From an uncultured Lachnoclostridium sp. (GTDB lineage: Bacteria > Bacillota > Clostridia > Lachnospirales > Lachnospiraceae), in contig CAOJBY010000009.1 of NCBI GenBank assembly GCA_948330435.1, positions 1-64,000 of the forward strand: 64,000 bases of DNA, in the 5' to 3' direction. Under the pieces are notes generated by a model. It saw only the letters and a list, made by a program, of their open reading frames with translations, did no database searches and was not told the DNA's origin. This document shows, one piece after another, positions 56,834 through 64,000 of this stretch. Numbering within the stretch: position 1 is the first letter of the stretch; every line of letters begins with the position of its first letter. The position numbers were made by a program, and so were the translations under genes.

Positions 56834-58066
56834 TTACTTCATAGCTGCTGCGGTATGTGCAATATACAGATCCTGAATCGCCGGAATCTGGCCAAGTCCT
56901 GCAATCTGTGTATCTACACTGTCAAACTTACCGGATGCCGTAAACATGCTCTTCCAGGAATCATCATCGTCTCCGGCCATATCATTGTTGGCATGATCAC
57001 CCGCCACTACCATCAGGGGACGGAGAATCACTTTCTTGTAGCCGGCCTCTGCCACTGCCTCAATCACGGCTTCGCAGGCCGTTTCCTCCGGCTCTCCCTC
57101 AACAGTTCCGATAAATACATTCTCATAGCCAAGCTCTTTCATCTGTGTCTGCATCTGGCTGTAGGAAACCTTAGCCGTGTGGGAGGTTCCGTGTCCCAGG
57201 AATACAAATGCCGCACCGTCCTCCTTTGCCCCATCCAGGCTGTCATAACCAGCCGTCTTCACGGCTTCTTCCGTAACTGCTTCTGCTACGGCTTTCTTGT
57301 CTGCATTGATAACTGTTGCGTCCGATCCAACGTCTCCCAGCAGGGGTTCCGCAATCTTTACGGATTCAAACTTGTCCTCATAGGCCCCAACGGACTCCAT
57401 CAGCTCGTCATACTCCGCACCACGCATCAGGTGCGTGGGCTGAATCACAAGATTCTTTACCCCATTTGCCACCGCACGCTCCAGAGCCTGATCCATATTG
57501 TCAATAAACTCATTATCCCTTGCCTGCACATGATTGATAATAATCTGAGCCGTAAATGCTCTCCTTACGGACCAGTCAGGATTTGCCGCAGCCAGGGCAT
57601 CCTCAATCCCCTTAATGTCCGCCACACGGCTGTCATTAAAGGATGTACCGAAGCTGACTACCAAAAGCTCGTTCTCGCCAATCTCATCCTGGTTAAGTGG
57701 ATCGTCCTTGGAAGCATCTCCCGTGTCTCTTCCAAAGTAATCCGGATCCGCTTCTTTACCCTCCACTAACTCTTTCTGAGCATCCGTCAATGCATCCCAG
57801 GCAGCCTTTGCCGCTGCACACTGTGCATCCGTCTCGTCCGTTCTCTTCTGAACATAGATTGCATCAATCAAACCTGCAACTTCATCTGCTTTTTCCTGAT
57901 CGGAAGCTTCCTCTCCCGGTGCTTCCGTCTCCTCAGGTGTCTCCTCCGGCGTTTCTGCTTCCTCTGCCGGTGCAGGTGCTGCCGGCTCCGCTTCCTTGCC
58001 GCATCCGCTTAAGCAAAAAACAAGCACCATAAGTGCTGCCAGCAAAAGTGACATGTTTCTTCTCAT
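56834..58066 (-). CDS. cbiK: Lipoprotein-anchored sirohydrochlorin cobaltochelatase (CbiK)
   Basis: CbiK inserts Co(II) into sirohydrochlorin in the anaerobic B12 pathway. The 410-residue product begins with a lipoprotein signal and lipobox CLSGC (Cys 22), an Ala/Glu/Pro-rich linker (about 24-60) and a small helical segment (60-110). The CbiK domain (about 132-408) has VVSFGTSFNDSR, the metal/catalytic His in QPTHLMRG (His 212) and in LGHGTSHT (His 292), and the EGEPEE loop. Ordinary CbiK is cytosolic; this one should sit outside the membrane, like periplasmic CbiK forms known in Desulfovibrio. It is the first gene after the cobalamin riboswitch. Confidence 0.88.
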   Translation of the reverse strand: MRRNMSLLLAALMVLVFCLSGCGKEAEPAAPAPAEEAETPEETPEETEAPGEEASDQEKADEVAGLIDAIYVQKRTDETDAQCAAAKAAWDALTDAQKELVEGKEADPDYFGRDTGDASKDDPLNQDEIGENELLVVSFGTSFNDSRVADIKGIEDALAAANPDWSVRRAFTAQIIINHVQARDNEFIDNMDQALERAVANGVKNLVIQPTHLMRGAEYDELMESVGAYEDKFESVKIAEPLLGDVGSDATVINADKKAVAEAVTEEAVKTAGYDSLDGAKEDGAAFVFLGHGTSHTAKVSYSQMQTQMKELGYENVFIGTVEGEPEETACEAVIEAVAEAGYKKVILRPLMVVAGDHANNDMAGDDDDSWKSMFTASGKFDSVDTQIAGLGQIPAIQDLYIAHTAAAMK

Positions 58067-58110
58067 ATTGTTCCTCCTTCTTTGGAACGTCGCAGGCCGT
58101 TCTGGTTAAA

Positions 58111-58143
58111 TGTAAAAATGCCCTCCTTGTTCGGGAAAGGCAT
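58111..58143 (-). terminator. Regulatory terminator downstream of the cobalamin riboswitch
   Basis: On the minus strand ATGCCTTTCC pairs with GGAGGGCAT (58118-58143) and is followed by TTTTTACATTT. It lies between the B12 box and the cbiK start. This suggests transcription attenuation when cobalamin is bound. Confidence 0.75.
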
Positions 58144-58268
58144 CGGTAAGAGGACGCAATGATGTTGTATGTTTTTCTGACATCTGCGACCAGTTACTCG
58201 TGGCCTCGGGGCCGGTGTATCCATTCATCTAACTATATGGTTCACCGAGATTTCTCCCGAATTTTCCG

Positions 58269-58450
58269 CAGGCAGGTCTCCTGACTTGTAGATCCTCACA
58301 ACAATGCCGCCTTCCCAATCTCTCAGTGGCTTATATGGCATCCCACTCCCTACTTACAGTGACGAGTTCGCACAGGACTTTCACCTGTTTCCCTTTTCAC
58401 CACGCCGCATCCGGACGGCGTGACACCTGCAGCCCGCTTCCTGCGAAGCT
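58269..58450 (-). promoter_or_regulatory. Cobalamin (B12) riboswitch
   Basis: The minus-strand RNA contains the B12 box AAGTCAGGAGACCTGCC (58271-58287) and upstream GCCACTGAGAGATTGGGAAG and GGCGGCATTGTTG words. These are the conserved core of adenosylcobalamin aptamers. It lies between a promoter at 58459-58487 and a terminator at 58111-58143, and controls cbiK and the importer genes. Confidence 0.93.
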
Positions 58451-58458
58451 ACGAACGT

Positions 58459-58487
58459 AATATAGCACATTCCCTGACAAAAAGCAA
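58459..58487 (-). promoter_or_regulatory. Promoter of the riboswitch-cbiK operon
   Basis: On the minus strand TTGCTT (58482-58487) and TATATT (58459-58464) have a 17-bp spacer. Transcription would start at the outer edge of the aptamer, near 58452. Confidence 0.7.
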
Positions 58488-58517
58488 TATGCATTGTGCG
58501 TAATAACAAAAATCTAG

Positions 58518-58546
58518 TTGAAAAAAATTTCTATCCCCCGTATAAT
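58518..58546 (+). promoter_or_regulatory. Promoter of cbiL-ABC exporter operon
   Basis: TTGAAA (58518-58523) and TATAAT (58541-58546) have a 17-bp spacer. The leader is only about 43 nt, and no riboswitch is visible on this strand. Confidence 0.85.
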
Positions 58547-58595
58547 AAATCTCATGCATTTACAAAAGAACTGAAATAAGATTAGGAGAACGCTT

Positions 58596-59294
58596 ATGAC
58601 TGGAATCTTATATGGTGCGGGCGTTGGCCCTGGTGATCCGGAGCTTATGACTCTAAAGGCCGTACGTCTCATCCGTGAAAATGAAGTGATCGCTCTTCCG
58701 GGACCTGATGCCAGAGAAACGGTAGCCTACCAGATTGCCGTTCAGGCCCTACCGGAATTGGCGGAAAAAAACCTCCTTTCCGTGGACATGCCCATGACCC
58801 ACGACAAGGAGGAGATGAACCGAAATCACCAAAAGGCGGCCGATATCATTGAAGCTTATCTGAAAGAGGGAAAAAATGTGGTTTTCCTTACATTGGGAGA
58901 TCCCACCATTTACTCTACTTACCTCTATGTGCAGAAGCATATTCTAAATCGGGGCTATCATACAGAGCTGGTCAGCGGAATTACTTCTTTCTGTGCTGCC
59001 GCAGCACGGACAGGTACGTCTCTGGTTGAGTGGGATGAGCAGCTGCATATCCTGCCCGCCGTTCACAAGCTGAACAGCGACCTATCCCTCCCCGGCAACT
59101 ATGTTTTGATGAAATCCGGGCGGAAGATGCAGCAGGTCAAGGAGATTCTAAAGTCCAGCGGCCGGGATGTGGTTATGGTGGAAAACTGCGGCATGGCAAA
59201 TGAACATATCTACCGCAGCACAGATGAGATCCCCGATGATGCCGGATACTATTCTCTCATCATTGCAAAGGAGCTAAAAGGCAGGCATGATTGA
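58596..59294 (+). CDS. cbiL: Precorrin-2 / cobalt-sirohydrochlorin C20-methyltransferase
   Basis: CbiL adds the C20 methyl to cobalt-sirohydrochlorin, the step right after CbiK. The 232-residue SAM enzyme begins with the tetrapyrrole methylase P-loop-like GAGVGPGDPELMTLKAV. It contains FLTLGDPTIYSTYLYV and SGITSFCAAAA. It is cytosolic. It is divergent from cbiK, and its last codons overlap the next gene by 8 bp. No other cob/cbi genes are in the window. Confidence 0.92.
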   Translation: MTGILYGAGVGPGDPELMTLKAVRLIRENEVIALPGPDARETVAYQIAVQALPELAEKNLLSVDMPMTHDKEEMNRNHQKAADIIEAYLKEGKNVVFLTLGDPTIYSTYLYVQKHILNRGYHTELVSGITSFCAAAARTGTSLVEWDEQLHILPAVHKLNSDLSLPGNYVLMKSGRKMQQVKEILKSSGRDVVMVENCGMANEHIYRSTDEIPDDAGYYSLIIAKELKGRHD

Positions 59295-60123
59295 GCTTCA
59301 AAATCTCACAAAAAAATTTGAGCATTTTACTGCTGTGGATTCCATCAATCTTCGAATTGAGACAGGTGAATTTTTTGGTCTGTTGGGACCCAACGGTGCC
59401 GGAAAGACAACTACGATCGGTATGTTGTCCACGTTACTGCTTCCCACTTCTGGTGAGATTCGAATTGACGGCGAGCTCTTAACCAGAAAGCGGCAGGATC
59501 TCAAGAAAAAGGTCAGTGTCATCACCCAAGAGTATTCCATGCGGCAGGATATGGATATGGAGGAAATCATGGAGTACCAGGGGCGGCTTTACTTTATGCC
59601 TGTGAAGCAGATAAGAGCACGTACAAAGGAGCTTTTTGCCTTTGCAGGTCTTACGGAGCACCGCAGGAAAACCATCCGCAAGCTATCCGGCGGCATGAAA
59701 CGTAAGCTGATGGTCTGCCGGGCTCTCCTTACGGAGCCGGAGATTCTTCTTTTAGACGAGCCTACCGCCGGTATGGATGCCATCTCCCGGCGGCAGATGT
59801 GGGGGCTGCTGCGGCAGTTAAATGAGCAGGGATTAACTATCCTTTTGACCACCCACTACATCGAGGAAGCTCAGTCTCTCTGTAGCCGTGTAGCCCTGAT
59901 GAACGGCGGAAAGCTGAATGAGATTGACACACCGGCCCATTTGATTGAAAATCTGGGGGCTTATGCCATTGACGAGACACTGCCGGAGGGATTGCACAGC
60001 CGTTACTTTCATGAGCGTTCCGAAGCCATCGCCTGTTTAAGCAGCCTTACCAGTCAATGCACGCTTCGGGATACTACGCTGGAGGATGTATTTGTGGAGC
60101 AGGTTGGAAAACGTCTGTCATAA
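59287..60123 (+). CDS. ABC-2 type exporter ATPase
   Basis: The 278-residue ATPase has Walker A LGPNGAGKTTTIG (about 34-46), signature LSGGMKRK (about 133-140) and Walker B EILLLDEPTAGMD. It belongs to the drug/polysaccharide/NodI-like exporter ATPases. Its start lies inside the end of cbiL, which suggests translational coupling. The cargo is not known. The position suggests a tetrapyrrole or cobalt-linked substrate, but this is inference. Confidence 0.88.
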   Translation: MIELQNLTKKFEHFTAVDSINLRIETGEFFGLLGPNGAGKTTTIGMLSTLLLPTSGEIRIDGELLTRKRQDLKKKVSVITQEYSMRQDMDMEEIMEYQGRLYFMPVKQIRARTKELFAFAGLTEHRRKTIRKLSGGMKRKLMVCRALLTEPEILLLDEPTAGMDAISRRQMWGLLRQLNEQGLTILLTTHYIEEAQSLCSRVALMNGGKLNEIDTPAHLIENLGAYAIDETLPEGLHSRYFHERSEAIACLSSLTSQCTLRDTTLEDVFVEQVGKRLS

Positions 60124-60146
60124 AAATCTGTTAGATGGAGTATCTT

Positions 60147-60878
60147 ATGGGAATTATCACGATTTTATGGGAAAAATGGAGAGAATTTCTGCGGGACTTT
60201 TCCCGCATCACCTTGGCGGCTCTGGTCGCCCCATTGATGTATCTGATTGTATTTGGCTGGGGAATCCGGACTACCATGAACGGAATGCCCTATCTCAATT
60301 TTTTGATACCCGGCGTGGTATCTTTAACCACTATGAACGGCAGCTTCAATGCCATCGCTCAAAATCTGAATGTGCAGCGGCTCTATGAAAAAGCCTTTGA
60401 TCAGGTAATTATCTCCCCCACCCCTCTGTGGCAGTTTATCGCCGGACAGATTCTGGCCGGGGCTCTTCGAGGACTTTATGCGGGAGGTATTATCCTTTTT
60501 CTTGTATGGCCTATCGAAACCGGACTTGTATTTAACGGAATCTCCATTTTGATTCTCTTTTTAAACGGTGCAGTCTTTTCCGCCCTTGGCATTGTAGTCT
60601 CTTTCCTGGCCCGCAGCCATGCGGATGTACCCCGGTTTTCCAATTACTTTATTATGCCTATGGCTTACCTGTGCAACACCTTTTTTTCCACGGATCGCAT
60701 TCCTCACGGAGCCCGGGAAATGATTGCTGCCCTGCCCCTTTCCCAGACCAGCCGCATGGTCCGGGGCATTGCCACAAAAGAGCCTGTAAACCTACTGGGC
60801 ATTCTGATTCTGCTTGCTTATCTTGTTGTACTTACGGGGATTGGATTATACTTTGTGTATAAAAAGAAAAACCTTTAG
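60147..60878 (+). CDS. ABC-2 type exporter permease
   Basis: The 243-residue membrane protein has about six helices and a typical NodJ-like layout, with LIVFGWGI, SLTTMNGSFNAIAQN and YLCNTFFSTDRIP. I start at ATG 60147 (MGIITILWEKWREF), because GGAG lies 4-5 nt upstream; an ATG at 60135 lacks a site. It follows the ATPase gene by 23 bp and ends before a strong terminator. Confidence 0.85.
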   Translation: MGIITILWEKWREFLRDFSRITLAALVAPLMYLIVFGWGIRTTMNGMPYLNFLIPGVVSLTTMNGSFNAIAQNLNVQRLYEKAFDQVIISPTPLWQFIAGQILAGALRGLYAGGIILFLVWPIETGLVFNGISILILFLNGAVFSALGIVVSFLARSHADVPRFSNYFIMPMAYLCNTFFSTDRIPHGAREMIAALPLSQTSRMVRGIATKEPVNLLGILILLAYLVVLTGIGLYFVYKKKNL

Positions 60879-60885
60879 AAAACTG

Positions 60886-60930
60886 AAAAACACGGCAATC
60901 GTTCCTCCCGGGAACCATTACCGTGTTTTA
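60886..60930. terminator. Bidirectional terminator
   Basis: Arms AAACACGG and CCGTGTTT enclose an inner GGTTCCCGGGAGGAACG-type stem (60886-60930), flanked by A and T runs. It serves the converging permease and the small gene at 60932. Confidence 0.9.
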
Positions 60931-60931
60931 T

Positions 60932-61165
60932 TTAACCATTGATCATGAATGAAACTAATTTGTCGATATCTTCTTTCTCGTATGCGATAATCTCAAGCTC
61001 CGGAATCTCACCGTTGGAAAAGATGTTCGCCATAGATACATACTGGGAAAGTTTGGACTTCAAATTCAGTCTGTCGCCTTCGCCTGTTACCAGTTCTACC
61101 TTACCCTGGCAGCTGTCTACTACCTCAAAGAATTTCTCGATGTTTGAAATGTTTTGAACTTTCAT
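60932..61165 (-). CDS. Conserved small protein of unknown function
   Basis: From the ATG of MKVQNISNIE, after AAAGGAGTG, the 77-residue product is soluble and alpha/beta. It contains FFEVVDSCQGKVELVTGEGDR and ELEIIAYEKEDIDKL. It looks like a short protein I have seen in Lachnospiraceae genomes, sometimes under misleading names. No motif gives a function. Confidence 0.7.
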   Translation of the reverse strand: MKVQNISNIEKFFEVVDSCQGKVELVTGEGDRLNLKSKLSQYVSMANIFSNGEIPELEIIAYEKEDIDKLVSFMING

Positions 61166-61192
61166 CTTTTTTTCACTCCTTTCTTCCTCCCT

Positions 61193-61228
61193 ATTATAAC
61201 TGCTGGAAAGCACTTTGGAAAGCACTTT
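61193..61228 (-). promoter_or_regulatory. Putative promoter with tandem 12-bp repeats
   Basis: On the minus strand TATAAT is at 61193-61198. GGAAAGCACTTT is repeated head-to-tail at 61205-61216 and 61217-61228, covering the -35 position. The repeats may bind a regulator in place of a consensus -35. Confidence 0.45.
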
Positions 61229-61260
61229 TTCCTTTTTTTCGTAAATTTGTTAAATTTTCA

Positions 61261-62094
61261 TCATTTTCGGAGAATGCGTTTCTCAGTTATCTCTATTTTG
61301 TCTTCTTTCAATAGCCGTCCCACAGCCCTTTTAAATGCATTTTTACTAAGGTGCAGCTCCCGTTCTATGATTTCCGGCGAAACCTTGTCATTGAAAGGCA
61401 GGACACCGTCATACTCGTCCAACACCTGAAGAACATATTCCGCATCCCGATCCATCTGCAGGTATGCCTTTTCCTGAATGCTCAGATTCAGCTTTCCATC
61501 TTCCTTTACCGCCGTCACACGGGCTTCTATCTTGTCCCCGATGGCTGCGTTTCCGTGAAATTCTTTCCTGGGGATCAGACCGGAGTAACGATTATCCACA
61601 GCCACAAAGGCTCCAAATTCCTGGCTAATCTCATAGACAGTGCCTGTTACCCGATCTTCTGTTTTATAAGGGGAATCTGTCTCCAGGTATTTGTACACAT
61701 TCATGGTAGCACAGAGACGGCTGCTCTTGTCCTCATACAGGGCAATCAGCACTTCCTCCCCGGTCTTTACTCTTCTGGTCTGCTCCCGAAAAGGAAGCAG
61801 CAGCTCTTTCTCCAGGCCCCAGTCTAAAAAGGCTCCGATCTTCGTAACCTCCGTTACCTTGAGGACTGCGATTCCTCCAAGCTCTACCTTAGGATCATGT
61901 ATGGTGGAAATCAGACGATCCTTAGAATCCTTGTAAACAAATACCTCCAACCGTTCTCCTGGCTTTGCCTGTTTTGGCACCTGCTTTTTCGGAAGCAGGA
62001 CCCGTTCGGCTGCGTCCTCTTTTTCAGCCAGATATACGCCGAATTCTACCTTTTTTACAATCAGCAATTCCTGCTTTTTTCCTAATAAAATCAT
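61261..62094 (-). CDS. cvfB: CvfB-like S1 RNA-binding protein
   Basis: The 277-residue protein has three S1/OB-type domains (about 1-65, 70-135 and 140-210) and a C-terminal winged-helix segment (about 220-277, SPEIIERELHLSKNAFKRAVGR). This is the layout of CvfB (YitL), which binds RNA and affects virulence-factor expression in staphylococci. It stands alone, with GGAGGACAAAGGC before ATG. Confidence 0.88.
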   Translation of the reverse strand: MILLGKKQELLIVKKVEFGVYLAEKEDAAERVLLPKKQVPKQAKPGERLEVFVYKDSKDRLISTIHDPKVELGGIAVLKVTEVTKIGAFLDWGLEKELLLPFREQTRRVKTGEEVLIALYEDKSSRLCATMNVYKYLETDSPYKTEDRVTGTVYEISQEFGAFVAVDNRYSGLIPRKEFHGNAAIGDKIEARVTAVKEDGKLNLSIQEKAYLQMDRDAEYVLQVLDEYDGVLPFNDKVSPEIIERELHLSKNAFKRAVGRLLKEDKIEITEKRILRK

Positions 62095-62150
62095 ATGCCT
62101 TTGTCCTCCGATAACTTAATATTCGTTATACCAGCCTGTGCTCACCACAA

Positions 62151-62852
62151 TTATGAAAGTTCTACTACTGCATAGGGCCGTCCCAATTCATCACACAGGG
62201 CCGTCATATAACGCTCACCCTCTCTCTCAACAACCGGATAAATCATATCCCCAAAAAGGGCTGACTTCTTATATTCCGCACGCATTTGGCGAATGGGAAA
62301 ATCAGCCGGGATATACTCCCTTGCCATCTGTATATACTGTCCGTTATTTACATGATGGTTGGTATCCAAATGATGCTTCTGTACGGCAAACGGCTCTCTG
62401 GTCTCGCCATTTTTAGGCATGGGTACTTTTCTGGAAGCATAATTCATATCCAGCTTTTCTTCCAACACATAGGCTCGTTCGATCTCCTCGGGAACACGCA
62501 TCGGGCGGCCTGTATCCGTATCCAGAAAGCTCCAAAGAGTATTGGCATAGGCCAGCATCCTCCCCTTTTGATCTTTCATGATAAAATTACGGTAGCCGCA
62601 GAAGCCCTGGAAATAATAGGGCCAGGTGGCAATCGTAATCTCCTCGCACAAATCGGGATAACGCTCCATCACAATCTGCCAGGAGGAAAGGACCCAGACG
62701 CGATGCATCTCCTCCAACACTCCCACACCTAGCTGAAGCTCCTCTGACTGAAAGGTGCTGCAATCCTGAAAGTAATTGATCACTCCGTTTAACGAAAGCT
62801 TTTTATCTTCCCCCACTTCACTGTAGCGGACCTTGCTGTTAAATGAATACAT
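62151..62852 (-). CDS. Acyl-ACP thioesterase
   Basis: The 233-residue double-hotdog thioesterase releases fatty acids from acyl carrier protein. The first hotdog has FQDCSTFQSEELQLG, VWVLSSWQIVMERYP. The second has HHLDTNHHVNNGQYIQMA with the catalytic Asn-His site. I start at the ATG of MYSFNSKVRY, 10 nt after AGAGGTG. It belongs to the FatA-like bacterial group. It is a single-gene unit by appearance. Confidence 0.9.
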   Translation of the reverse strand: MYSFNSKVRYSEVGEDKKLSLNGVINYFQDCSTFQSEELQLGVGVLEEMHRVWVLSSWQIVMERYPDLCEEITIATWPYYFQGFCGYRNFIMKDQKGRMLAYANTLWSFLDTDTGRPMRVPEEIERAYVLEEKLDMNYASRKVPMPKNGETREPFAVQKHHLDTNHHVNNGQYIQMAREYIPADFPIRQMRAEYKKSALFGDMIYPVVEREGERYMTALCDELGRPYAVVELS

Positions 62853-62911
62853 GTTTTCTTTCACCTCTGGTTGGTATTGTAGTATAATTTGCAGAAATTG
62901 ACATGTTTATC

Positions 62912-63340
62912 TCAATCCTCATTGTTGCCATTAAAAATGCCTTTTTGCTTCATATAGTCAGAAATCTTCTTTACTATATATTCAGCATTTACCACCTGTT
63001 GTCTTGTCTCCTCTTTATTCGCCACATAAAAATCATCATAATCTGATGCATTTCTAATCTGCTCAGCTCTTGCTATCTTTTGATAGTCCTCTGGTCCAAA
63101 TGTTCCATCGCCTTGAAATACAAACAGAAAATTGAACTGTTTTAATGTTCCATTATGAGTTATAACATCCGTTTCTTTTAACGCAAGTAAAGCTTTTATA
63201 GCTTTTTCGATTGCATAAAACGCCCTATTATTGGCCGATTTATACGCATTTGTTCCTAATAAAGTTTGAGCTTCTTCTAAAAGTTCAGCTGCACGTTCCA
63301 ACCGGACTTTTGCCAACAAAGTATAGTATTCCTTATCCAT
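62912..63340 (-). CDS. HEPN-domain protein of a HEPN/MNT pair
   Basis: The 142-residue all-alpha protein has the HEPN fold, with YYTLLAKVRLERAAELLEEA and YKSANNRAFYAIEKAIKALL. The C-terminal RNASDYDDFY resembles the Rx4-6H-type RNase site, but the His is replaced by Tyr or Phe, so activity is uncertain. It overlaps the upstream MNT gene by 8 bp, the usual antitoxin-first layout of these modules. Confidence 0.85.
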   Translation of the reverse strand: MDKEYYTLLAKVRLERAAELLEEAQTLLGTNAYKSANNRAFYAIEKAIKALLALKETDVITHNGTLKQFNFLFVFQGDGTFGPEDYQKIARAEQIRNASDYDDFYVANKEETRQQVVNAEYIVKKISDYMKQKGIFNGNNED

Positions 63341-63686
63341 ACAGTACCTCTCCCTCTGTGGCTATATTTTGAAAATAAGCATACCAGGTCTTTTTTTCTT
63401 GAAATTCATCATAAGGAAGACAAACAAAATTTACAACCGCAAAGTACCTTATTGCAAGCTCTGTGGCAATATCGGCCAAAGCATTGTTATATTTCTGTGC
63501 TTCCATTCGGCTAAAGCTTGTAATAAGTGCAATATCTACATCAGAATCTGCTGAATAGTCACCTCTGGCACAAGAACCATACAGGATCACTTCTACCAGT
63601 TCTTCTTTCAAGAGTCTTCGGACCATCTCCGTCGCTTCAAGCTTGATGCAATCTATAACTTTATTGTTTAAAGCAAGTTCAGGCAT
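63333..63686 (-). CDS. MNT-type nucleotidyltransferase, HEPN partner
   Basis: The 117-residue protein has the minimal nucleotidyltransferase motif LYGSCARGDYSADSDVDIAL, with the GS and DxD sites (near 36-55), and FVCLPYDEF. In related pairs the MNT adenylylates the HEPN toxin. It lies 8 bp inside the HEPN gene and about 180 bp from tRNA-Gln. An AAAGGAGAG site precedes ATG. Confidence 0.88.
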   Translation of the reverse strand: MPELALNNKVIDCIKLEATEMVRRLLKEELVEVILYGSCARGDYSADSDVDIALITSFSRMEAQKYNNALADIATELAIRYFAVVNFVCLPYDEFQEKKTWYAYFQNIATEGEVLYG

Positions 63687-63827
63687 TCCCTATCTCTCCT
63701 TTAAAATTCTTCCTCTCACTTATACCGTTTTTCTATAGCTCAATCATCCTGTTTTCTTATCTAGTGTATTAGTATATCATATACAGATTTTTTCAACAAC
63801 TATCTCATAAGCTTTTATTTACGCCAT

Positions 63828-63859
63828 AAAAATACCCCAGTGGTTCTTCCCACCGGGGT
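63828..63859 (-). terminator. Terminator after tRNA-Gln
   Basis: Arms ACCCCGGTGG / CCACTGGGGT (63834-63859, minus strand, near-perfect) are followed by ATTTTTATG. It lies 10 bp past the tRNA 3' end. The 63687-63830 stretch holds no gene. Confidence 0.9.
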
Positions 63860-63868
63860 TTCACAAGC

Positions 63869-63938
63869 AGGGCTACCAGGATTCGAACCTGGAACTGACG
63901 GAGTCAGAGTCCGTTGCCTTACCGTTTGGCGATAGCCC
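63869..63938 (-). tRNA. tRNA-Gln(CUG)
   Basis: The minus-strand sequence folds as a cloverleaf of 70 nt. Acceptor GGGCTAT pairs with GTAGCCC (one G-T), the anticodon stem is ACGGA / TCCGT with loop CTCTGAC, and the T-loop is TTCGAAT. Loop positions 34-36 read CTG, decoding CAG. CCA is not encoded. Confidence 0.95.
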
Positions 63939-64000
63939 TTTGTTTTTCAGCGAATATTACTATAACACACCTTTTTCTAAAAAGCAAGTACTTTTTACAG

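Overview
The window reads as a chromosomal segment of a low-to-moderate GC Firmicute, most likely a Lachnospiraceae (Clostridium cluster XIVa) gut anaerobe. Signs are the ribosomal and transcription operons with near-consensus sigma-A promoters (TTGACA, 17 bp, TATAAT-like), a type III pantothenate kinase, a GreA-LysS-DusB block, a lactose/cellobiose PTS and an anaerobic-type (CbiK/CbiL) cobalamin system. No genus can be fixed from the sequence alone.

Region 1 (1-22.3 kb) carries the information-processing genes, almost all on the minus strand: rpmG-secE-nusG-rplK-rplA, rplJ-rplL behind an L10 leader, rpoB-rpoC, and rpsL-rpsG-fusA-tuf. The usual rplL-rpoB-rpoC-rpsL order is interrupted twice. 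Two small membrane-protein genes lie between rplL and rpoB. A dihydrolipoamide dehydrogenase, an ECF sigma/anti-sigma pair with three PepSY repeats and an MBL-fold hydrolase lie between rpoC and rpsL.

Region 2 (22.5-43.9 kb) is housekeeping: a DtxR-type regulator, lysS, greA, dusB, lgt with an unusual C-terminal extension, birA, argF, a patatin phospholipase, an SPFH/NfeD pair, an SH3-SleB cell-wall hydrolase, a SpoU-type methyltransferase, pfkA and dnaE. Pantothenate/CoA genes coaBC, a PanT-like ECF S component and coaX lie near each other. A YhcG-type nuclease pseudogene sits between coaBC and panT. The coaBC leader holds a foldback of about 210 nt.

Region 3 (44-49.4 kb) is a cellobiose-type PTS locus. 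A PRD/EIIA regulator is divergent from IIB, IIC, IIA and a family-1 6-phospho-beta-glucosidase. Two matching palindromes lie in the divergent promoter region, a foldback flanked by 15-nt direct repeats splits IIC from IIA, and the glucosidase has lost its acid/base segment.

Region 4 (49.5-60.9 kb) is the most distinctive part. A cobalamin riboswitch with its own terminator precedes a lipoprotein-anchored cobaltochelatase (CbiK), two further surface proteins and a FecBCD-type importer. Divergent from it is cbiL, the next enzyme of the pathway, overlapping an ABC-2 exporter. Together they suggest metal insertion into (or removal from) a tetrapyrrole outside the membrane, coupled to import and methylation inside. 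A soluble hybrid histidine kinase with its own promoter adjoins this operon.

Region 5 (60.9-64 kb) holds a small conserved protein, a CvfB-like S1 protein, an acyl-ACP thioesterase, a HEPN/MNT toxin-antitoxin-type pair and a tRNA-Gln(CUG).
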